64,000 bases of DNA from Streptococcus hyointestinalis (GTDB taxonomy: Bacteria > Bacillota > Bacilli > Lactobacillales > Streptococcaceae): contig NZ_JAAKGB010000001.1 in NCBI RefSeq assembly GCF_011039275.1, positions 1,736,001 to 1,800,000 on the forward strand, given 5' to 3'. A model generated the notes under the pieces. The model searched no databases. It was not told where the DNA came from and saw nothing but the letters and a program-made list of their open reading frames with translations. A program made the position numbers and the translations under genes. This document shows, piece by piece, positions 57,827-64,000 of this stretch (positions are counted from its first letter, which is position 1; each line of letters begins with the position of its first letter).

Positions 57827-59491
57827 TTATTCAACGCTCATCAAATAAGGATAAACAGGCTGCTTACCATCATGAATTTCAACTTCTACATCTTCGTAAG
57901 TCTCTTCCAGATCATCAGCTAAAGACTCAGCAAAAGCCATATCCCCATCCTCACCAACAAAAATAGTAATAATCTCACTATCTTCATCAATCATCTGAGC
58001 AAATGTATCTTTCAACGTTTTCTCGACATCTGGGTTAGAGACAACAATTTTGCCATCTACCATACCAAGATAATCATTTTCATGGATAGCCAAGCCATCA
58101 ATAGTCGTATCACGGACAGCTAGTGTAATGCTTCCGCTAACAACATCCTCAAGACTTGATGACATAGCTTCTTTATTATCCTCTAAAGTCTTTGTTGTAT
58201 CAAAAGCTAGGAGAGACGTTAGACCTTGTGGAATGGTTTTTGTCTCAATAACTGCTGCTGGTTTATCAACCACCTGTGCAGCACTTTGTGCAGCCATGAA
58301 GATATTTTTGTTGTTTGGCAAGATAATGACATTTTTAGCATTCACAGACTCAATCGCTTTTACGATATCTTCTGTTGATGGATTCATCGTTTGACCACCT
58401 GAGATGATATAGTCTGCTCCTTGCGCCTTAAAGATTTCTGCCAAGCCATCACCTGCAACAACTGCAATAATACCAAATTCTTTTTCTTCTTGGCTAACTT
58501 CTTCGTCAGCTTCTTTTTGCACTTGCGCTTCGTGTTGGTTACGCATATTATCCACTTTAACTTTGACAAGTGAACCGTATTTCAAACCTTCTTGAAGCAC
58601 CAACCCTGGATCTTCCGTATGTACATGGACTTTGACAATTTCATCATCATTGACGACAAGAAGAGAATCACCTAAGTTACTTAAATACCCTTGAAATTCC
58701 TCGTAGTTAAACTCTTTAACGTAGGTAGGACCTTGTTTAAGAGCAACCATGATTTCAGTACAATAACCATAAGTAATGTCTTCAGTTGCCATATGACTAG
58801 CAACAGACTTATGATGTTCAGCGTTAATCATCTCGGTCATGGTCGCAGGAGTCGCTTTGAACTCCTCAGAAGCGATATATTCACCTGTCAAGGCTGCTAA
58901 AAATCCTTCATAGATAAAGACTAATCCTTGTCCACCAGAGTCAACAACACCTACTTCTTTAAGTACAGGCAACATTTCTGGAGTTTTTGCTAAGGCATTT
59001 TTAGCACCCTCAAGGGCTGCACGCATGACTTCAACAGCATCATTGGTCTCTTCAGCTTGCTTTAGGGCTGCAATCGCTGCACCACGTGAAACAGTCAAAA
59101 TAGTCCCTTCAACAGGTTTCATAACTGCCTTGTAAGCAACCTCTACCCCAGCTTGAAAGGCATGCGCTAAATCAAGACCATCCAGTTCTTCTTTGTCTTT
59201 GATGCTTTGACCAAACCCACGGAAAAGTTGTGATGTGATAACACCAGAGTTTCCTCTAGCTCCCATCAACAGACCTTTAGCTAAGATTTGACCAACTTCG
59301 CCAACAGTTGCAGCTGGTTTATCAGAAACCTCCTTAGCTCCGTTTTCCATTGTCATACTCATATTTGTTCCTGTATCGCCATCTGGAACAGGAAAAACAT
59401 TGAGTGAGTTCACATATTCTGCTTGATTTCCAAGTCTGGTACTTCCTGATTGGACCATTTCTTGGAATAAACTTGTTGTTATATTTGACAC
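57827..59491 (-). CDS. fakA: Fatty acid kinase catalytic subunit FakA (DAK2/YloV family)
   Basis: 554 residues. The N-terminal DAK2/DhaL domain has FPVPDGDTGTNMSMTM, in which Asp residues bind Mg-ATP, and GARGNSGVITSQLFRG. A middle domain and a C-terminal DegV-like region follow (to YLMSVE). It phosphorylates fatty acids held by FakB proteins for phospholipid synthesis. It begins 1 nt within the gls24-like stop. Confidence 0.94.
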   Translation of the reverse strand: MSNITTSLFQEMVQSGSTRLGNQAEYVNSLNVFPVPDGDTGTNMSMTMENGAKEVSDKPAATVGEVGQILAKGLLMGARGNSGVITSQLFRGFGQSIKDKEELDGLDLAHAFQAGVEVAYKAVMKPVEGTILTVSRGAAIAALKQAEETNDAVEVMRAALEGAKNALAKTPEMLPVLKEVGVVDSGGQGLVFIYEGFLAALTGEYIASEEFKATPATMTEMINAEHHKSVASHMATEDITYGYCTEIMVALKQGPTYVKEFNYEEFQGYLSNLGDSLLVVNDDEIVKVHVHTEDPGLVLQEGLKYGSLVKVKVDNMRNQHEAQVQKEADEEVSQEEKEFGIIAVVAGDGLAEIFKAQGADYIISGGQTMNPSTEDIVKAIESVNAKNVIILPNNKNIFMAAQSAAQVVDKPAAVIETKTIPQGLTSLLAFDTTKTLEDNKEAMSSSLEDVVSGSITLAVRDTTIDGLAIHENDYLGMVDGKIVVSNPDVEKTLKDTFAQMIDEDSEIITIFVGEDGDMAFAESLADDLEETYEDVEVEIHDGKQPVYPYLMSVE

Positions 59492-59856
59492 TAACCTTCT
59501 CCTACGACTTTGATATTTTGCACATAAACAGTAACCGCATCAACACTTAAACCTAGCTGTTGTTCTAGGTTAAATTTGACACGCTCTTGAATATTTTTAG
59601 AAACTTCGCTAATCTTAACACCATAGCTCATCACTGTGTAAACATCAACAGTAATACCGGCTTCTGTTGACTTGACAACAACACCTTTAGCAAAGTTTTC
59701 ACGACGTAATAAAGCTTGAAAATTATCTTTAAATGCGCTCTTGCTAGCCATACCTACAACACCAAATATTTCCGTTGCAGCACCGCCAACAACCGTAGCA
59801 ATAACGTCATCAGACAGTTCAATTTGCCCATCTTTTGTATTAATTTTTACAGTCAT
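59491..59856 (-). CDS. Asp23/Gls24 family envelope stress protein (YloU)
   Basis: 121 residues with the family core IATVVGGAATEIFGVVGMASK and VDVYTVMSYGVKISEVSKNIQE. In Firmicutes it precedes fakA (yloU-yloV), as here. Function poorly known, probably envelope-associated. Promoter TTTACA, 17 bp, TAAAAT. Confidence 0.92.
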   Translation of the reverse strand: MTVKINTKDGQIELSDDVIATVVGGAATEIFGVVGMASKSAFKDNFQALLRRENFAKGVVVKSTEAGITVDVYTVMSYGVKISEVSKNIQERVKFNLEQQLGLSVDAVTVYVQNIKVVGEG

Positions 59857-59886
59857 ATTATTACCTCAAAAAGTTTCTATCACCTT

Positions 59887-59915
59887 ATTTTACCACAGTT
59901 TAGGTGACTTGTAAA
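59887..59915 (-). promoter_or_regulatory. Promoter of the gls24-like/fakA operon
   Basis: TTTACA (minus strand, 59910-59915), 17-bp spacer, TAAAAT (59887-59892). Confidence 0.7.
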
Positions 59916-59950
59916 AACTTAAATATAGAGACTACGACTGAATGGCAATT

Positions 59951-59972
59951 AAAAAAGCTCCAACGGAGCTTT
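59951..59972 (-). terminator. Terminator of rpmB
   Basis: AAGCTCC/GGAGCTT stem and following T run on the minus strand, 13 bp after the stop. Confidence 0.85.
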
Positions 59973-59984
59973 GATCAATTGAAA

Positions 59985-60173
59985 TTAAACGCGTTCAACT
60001 TTACCAGATTTAAGCGCACGAGCTGAAGCCCAAACTTTTTTTGGTTTACCATCAATAAGTACTGTAACTTTTTGGAGGTTAGGTTTAACGCTACGTTTTG
60101 TTTTATTCATTGCGTGTGAACGGTTGTTTCCTGATACCGTTTTACGACCTGTAAAATAGCAAACTTTAGCCAT
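59985..60173 (-). CDS. rpmB: 50S ribosomal protein L28
   Basis: 62 residues: [52 protein letters not shown]. Single-gene unit with its own promoter and terminator. Confidence 0.97.
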   Translation of the reverse strand: MAKVCYFTGRKTVSGNNRSHAMNKTKRSVKPNLQKVTVLIDGKPKKVWASARALKSGKVERV

Positions 60174-60227
60174 GATTTTCCCTTCCTTTTGATTTATTAC
60201 GGATGTGCTAGCACCACATACCTTACT

Positions 60228-60256
60228 AGTATATCATAGCTAACCAAGAATTGCAA
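60228..60256 (-). promoter_or_regulatory. Promoter of rpmB
   Basis: TTGCAA (60251-60256), 17-bp spacer, TATACT (60228-60233) on the minus strand. Confidence 0.75.
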
Positions 60257-60294
60257 TACCTTCTTGAAAATATTATCCACTTTACAATTACTTC

Positions 60295-60367
60295 TGCCGA
60301 TTGCAGGGCTCGAACCTGTGACCTACGCGTTACGAGTGCGTTGCTCTACCAACTGAGCTAAATCGGC
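60295..60367 (-). tRNA. tRNA-Thr (CGT anticodon)
   Basis: 73 nt. Acceptor GCCGATT/AATCGGC, D arm GCTC..GAGC, T arm ACAGGTTCGAGCCCTGC (GGTTCGA), anticodon loop CTCGTAA giving CGT with U33. One mismatch at the base of the anticodon stem is tolerable. Gene-encoded CCA is not present. It has its own promoter. Confidence 0.92.
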
Positions 60368-60382
60368 TTTTTACTTGATGTC

Positions 60383-60411
60383 ATCTTATCACAATAGCCT
60401 AGCTCCGTCAA
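60383..60411 (-). promoter_or_regulatory. Promoter of tRNA-Thr
   Basis: TTGACG (minus strand, 60406-60411), 17-bp spacer, TAAGAT (60383-60388). Confidence 0.7.
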
Positions 60412-60454
60412 GCTATACCAATCAAAAATTTTAAAATAAAGATTACTCCTCTCT

Positions 60455-60506
60455 AAAGGGCTTCTAATCTCTTACAATCACGACTAAAACAACACAAAAA
60501 GCCCTT
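60455..60506. repeat. Long-loop inverted repeat upstream of fba
   Basis: AAAGGGCTT and AAGCCCTT arms about 32 bp apart. It lies between the divergent tRNA-Thr and fba promoters. No known function; possibly an old terminator or protein site. Confidence 0.35.
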
Positions 60507-60543
60507 AAATGACAAAAAGACTAGAAATTTTTTCAATTTGTGA

Positions 60544-60592
60544 TATAATTTACTATGTAAATGGGATAATTCCCAAAAAAATAATTAGGAGG
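60544..60592 (+). promoter_or_regulatory. fba -10 element and ribosome binding site
   Basis: TATAAT at 60544-60549 (no obvious -35) and AGGAGG at 60587-60592, 8 nt before the ATG. Confidence 0.6.
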
Positions 60593-60599
60593 CCTTAAA

Positions 60600-61481
60600 A
60601 TGGCAATCGTTTCAGCTGAAAAATTTGTCCAAGCTGCTCGTGATAACGGCTATGCAGTTGGTGGATTTAACACAAACAACCTTGAATGGACTCAAGCAAT
60701 TTTGCGTGCTGCAGAAGCTAAAAAAGCTCCTGTACTTATCCAAACTTCAATGGGTGCTGCTAAATACATGGGTGGTTACAAACTTTGTAAAGCACTTATT
60801 GAAAACTTAGTAGAATCAATGGGAATCACTGTTCCTGTTGCTATTCACCTTGACCACGGTCACTACGAAGACGTTCTTGAATGTATCGAAGTTGGTTACA
60901 CTTCAGTTATGTTTGACGGTTCTCACCTTCCAATTGAAGAAAACCTTGAAAAAGCTCGTGTAGTTGTTGAAAAAGCACATGCTAAAGGTATCTCAGTTGA
61001 AGCTGAAGTTGGTACTATCGGTGGTGAAGAAGACGGTATCATCGGTGACGGTGAATTGGCACCAATCGAAGATGCTAAAGCAATGGTTGAAACTGGAATC
61101 GACTTCTTGGCTGCAGGTATCGGTAACATCCACGGACCATACCCAGCAAACTGGAACGGTCTTCACCTTGACCACCTTGAAAAAATTACAGCTGCTATCC
61201 CAGGAACTCCAATCGTTCTTCACGGTGGTTCTGGTATCCCTGATGATCAAATCCAAGCAGCTATCAAACTTGGTGTTGCTAAAGTTAACGTAAACACTGA
61301 GTGCCAAATCGCATTTGCAAACGCTACACGTCAATTTGTACGTGAATACGATGCAAACGAAGCTGAATACGATAAGAAGAAACTCTTCGATCCACGTAAA
61401 TTCTTGAAACCAGGATTCGAAGCTATCACTGCAGCAGTTGAAGAACGTATCGACGTTTTCGGCTCAGCTAACAAAGCTTAA
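60600..61481 (+). CDS. fba: Class II fructose-1,6-bisphosphate aldolase
   Basis: 293 residues. Catalytic and zinc-binding motifs: AIHLDHGHYEDVLECI (Asp and His), AEVGTIGGEEDG, GIGNIHGPYP (His) and LHGGSGIPD. It splits FBP into DHAP and GAP. The codon use is that of a highly expressed gene (few rare codons). It is a single gene with a terminator. Confidence 0.97.
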   Translation: MAIVSAEKFVQAARDNGYAVGGFNTNNLEWTQAILRAAEAKKAPVLIQTSMGAAKYMGGYKLCKALIENLVESMGITVPVAIHLDHGHYEDVLECIEVGYTSVMFDGSHLPIEENLEKARVVVEKAHAKGISVEAEVGTIGGEEDGIIGDGELAPIEDAKAMVETGIDFLAAGIGNIHGPYPANWNGLHLDHLEKITAAIPGTPIVLHGGSGIPDDQIQAAIKLGVAKVNVNTECQIAFANATRQFVREYDANEAEYDKKKLFDPRKFLKPGFEAITAAVEERIDVFGSANKA

Positions 61482-61501
61482 TACGCCTGCTTGTAAAACG
61501 A

Positions 61502-61536
61502 AAATACTCTACTAAACTAGTAGAGTATTTTTTATT
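61502..61536 (+). terminator. Terminator of fba
   Basis: AAAATACTCTACT and AGTAGAGTATTTT form a strong stem followed by TT. Confidence 0.92.
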
Positions 61537-61891
61537 CTTTTTCTTGATGGATATTTTCCAAAATACTTGTAAGAACAACATTTTTTTATGGAGGCCCGCA
61601 TGTACGCATAGTATCTTTGGATAAAACAATACTATGAATATACTTGGATAAAATATTTTTTTACATAAGGAACCTATGTTTCATGATGTATCATTCCCTA
61701 AAAAATTGCCAAATTCACAATACCCATATCACTATTATTTTAGCGATCCATGAATCAAAATAAGAATTTCATGTTTTGTTAAACCTCTAGCTAGCATAAC
61801 CCTTTTATCCATAGAATACGACTTCCTATAGCTGTATGAGTTTACTAACTAGACTGTTGAGAGATTTTCTTACTACCAATCTGAACATGTT
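61537..61891. other. Gene-free AT-rich stretch between fba and the ComX-like ORF
   Basis: No open frame of useful length with a ribosome binding site was found; the largest piece is about 25 codons on the minus strand (MDKRVMLARGLTKHEILILI and a few more). There is a perfect 8-bp inverted repeat (CATAGTAT at 61607-61614 and ATACTATG at 61629-61636) and TTGGATAAAA twice, about 30 bp apart (near 61617 and 61645). This is where the rest of a full-length comX would lie, but I see no clear remnant of it. Confidence 0.6.
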
Positions 61892-62113
61892 TTATTTTCC
61901 TGCCATAAACTCTCTCTTCACCGCCCAGATATAATAACGATAGAAACGTTCCTTGTCCTCCAACAACTCTGGATATTGTTGCACCAATCGGTAGAACAAC
62001 AACTTGCTCTCTCTCAGGATATCTTCTCTTCTTTCCTCATCACACCCCACCTGCAGTTGACAAATCAGCGGCTTAACAACCCAAAACAAATAATCAAAAT
62101 CTAAAGTATTCAT
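61892..62113 (-). CDS. Short ComX/SigX-like protein (N-terminal part only)
   Basis: 73 residues from ATG 62113, with AAGGAG 6 nt upstream; a longer frame to 62248 would run through the promoter. Against streptococcal ComX (recalled, not searched) the match runs along the whole ORF: DFDYLFWVVKPLICQL with DFEIVFNKVKPIVWKL, and REDILRESKLLFYRLVQQYP, ELLEDKERFYRYY with REDWQQEGMLILHQLLREHP, ELEEDDTKLYIYF. The ORF stops after FMAGK, about 90 residues short of a ComX, so sigma region 4 is missing. A perfect ComR box and TATAAT precede it, and it abuts an rRNA operon, as comX genes often do. It is either a truncated sigX or a short regulator. I do not claim sigma activity. Confidence 0.65.
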   Translation of the reverse strand: MNTLDFDYLFWVVKPLICQLQVGCDEERREDILRESKLLFYRLVQQYPELLEDKERFYRYYIWAVKREFMAGK

Positions 62114-62144
62114 TACTAACTCCTTCGTTATATTTGATAAATCT

Positions 62145-62191
62145 ATTATAGCGTCTCCCCTAAAAAAAGAACATGACATTTTTGTCATGTT
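62145..62191 (-). promoter_or_regulatory. ComR box and -10 of the ComX-like gene
   Basis: Half-sites AACATGACA (62170-62178) and TGTCATGTT (62183-62191), separated by TTTT, match the ComR consensus AACA-N-GACA-N4-TGTC-N-TGTT at every fixed position. On the minus strand a T run follows, then TATAAT at 62145-62150, 19 bp from the box, with no -35. This is the layout of XIP/ComR-activated sigX promoters. The flanking A and T tracts extend the palindrome, so it may also terminate rRNA transcription. Confidence 0.75.
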
Positions 62192-62230
62192 CTTTTTAAC
62201 GAAAATAGTGTAGATACAGAAGTATAGTAC

Positions 62231-62251
62231 AAAAAAAGAGGTAAACACCTC
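62231..62251 (-). terminator. Terminator of the rRNA operon
   Basis: GAGGT/ACCTC short stem followed by TTTTTTT on the minus strand, 16 bp after tRNA-Asn. Confidence 0.7.
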
Positions 62252-62266
62252 TCATTTGTTTATCAA

Positions 62267-62340
62267 CTCCGCCAGTAGGACTCGAACCTACGACATCATG
62301 ATTAACAGTCATGCGCTACTACCAACTGAGCTATGGCGGA
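62267..62340 (-). tRNA. tRNA-Asn (GTT anticodon)
   Basis: 74 nt: acceptor TCCGCCA/TGGCGGA, anticodon stem CATGA..TCATG with loop CTGTTAA, T arm with GGTTCGAGTCC, discriminator G. It follows 5S rRNA by about 6 nt, the usual streptococcal arrangement at the 3' end of rRNA operons. Confidence 0.96.
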
Positions 62341-62345
62341 TAAGA

Positions 62346-62461
62346 GCCAAGCGACTACCATATCTAACAGGGGGCAACCCCCAACTACATCAGGCGTTCT
62401 AGGGCTTAACTACTGTGTTCGGCATGGGAACAGGTGTATCTCCTAGGCTATCGTCACTTAA
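62346..62461 (-). rRNA. 5S ribosomal RNA
   Basis: About 116 nt. Contains the conserved loop GAACACAGTAGTTAAGCCC, the pieces ATACACCTGTTCCCATGCC and GGGGGTTGCCCCC, and paired ends near AAGTGACGA and TCGCTTGG. End coordinates are approximate by a few nt. Confidence 0.95.
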
Positions 62462-62540
62462 CTATTGAATAGATCTCTTGTCTACTCAAAATTGAATAAC
62501 TATCTAAACAAGTTAACCTTACGCTACTTCTTTATGACTC

Positions 62541-64000
<1,460 letters not shown>

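Noticed and set aside
61780-61880. Frameshifted remainder of ComX after the short ORF
   Set aside because: Translation in all three minus frames gave no convincing match to the ComX C-terminus; cannot be confirmed by eye.
62114-62248. Longer ComX-like ORF of 118 codons beginning at 62248
   Set aside because: The extension translates the ComR box and -10 region and has no ribosome binding site at its start.

Overview
The window is a stretch of Streptococcus chromosome. The evidence is the combination of a YSIRK-type surface protein with GBS Bsp-like repeats, an FMN-riboswitch ribU gene, the block rsmG/ktrB/ktrA - lemA/htpX - DUF177 - covR - nrdR - dnaB - dnaI - der, the block SNF2 helicase - murC - mltG - greA, streptococcal CodY, MtaR, CmbR and ComR operator motifs, and a 5S-tRNA-Asn rRNA operon end. 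The species is not certain. The ComR-box type and the surface protein would fit the bovis/equinus or mutans side of the genus.

Layout. 1-8.0 kb (minus strand): radical SAM gene cut by the left edge, PAP2 phosphatase and ribU under an FMN riboswitch, a 1273-residue repeat surface protein with a C39-like peptidase domain, trmL behind a structured leader, and an ArsR-controlled DJ-1/PfpI operon. 8.2-11.0 kb (plus): trkA-trkH potassium uptake. 11.0-16.8 kb (minus): a tightly overlapping housekeeping run yidD, rluB, scpB, scpA, xerD-like, cbpB, yfcE, rdgB fusion, murI. 16.9-20.7 kb: yneF, lysA, a BI-1 family protein, an HD protein and an RNA methyltransferase. 20.7-22.0 kb (plus): acylphosphatase and yidC. 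22.1-30.7 kb (minus): greA, mltG, GNAT, murC, a basic hypothetical protein and an SNF2/SWIM helicase. 30.9-38.4 kb (minus): GNAT, der, dnaI, dnaB, nrdR, an orphan CovR-like regulator, DUF177, htpX, lemA. 38.5-41.3 kb (plus): rsmG, ktrB, ktrA. 41.5-52 kb: sstT, a methionine ABC locus (metI, metN, M20 peptidase, metQ), a separate cystine-type binding protein, a divergent fused amino-acid ABC transporter with its ATPase, and brnQ. 52-57.5 kb (minus): SPFH protein and ilvB-ilvN-ilvC-ilvA. 57.8-60.4 kb (minus): fakA, Asp23/Gls24 protein, rpmB, tRNA-Thr. 60.6-61.5 kb (plus): fructose-bisphosphate aldolase. 61.9-64 kb (minus): a short ComX-like ORF behind a consensus ComR box, tRNA-Asn, 5S rRNA and the 3' part of 23S rRNA.

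Functional themes. Sulfur amino-acid import is concentrated at 42.8-47.9 kb, with a CmbR-type site before the cystine-type binding protein and an MtaR-type site before metQ. Branched-chain amino-acid synthesis carries a near-consensus CodY box. Two potassium systems (TrkAH, KtrAB) and a CbpB-type protein suggest c-di-AMP-linked potassium control.

The most interesting locus is at 61.9-62.2 kb. A perfect ComR-box palindrome sits 19 bp upstream of a TATAAT and drives a 73-codon ORF that resembles only the N-terminal part of the competence sigma factor ComX/SigX. This could be a truncated sigX or a short regulator in its own right. Other points worth a second look are the orphan CovR-like regulator with no covS next to it, the trmL leader RNA, the repeat mosaicism of the surface protein, two apparently leaderless genes, and a MetQ that has lost its lipobox cysteine.
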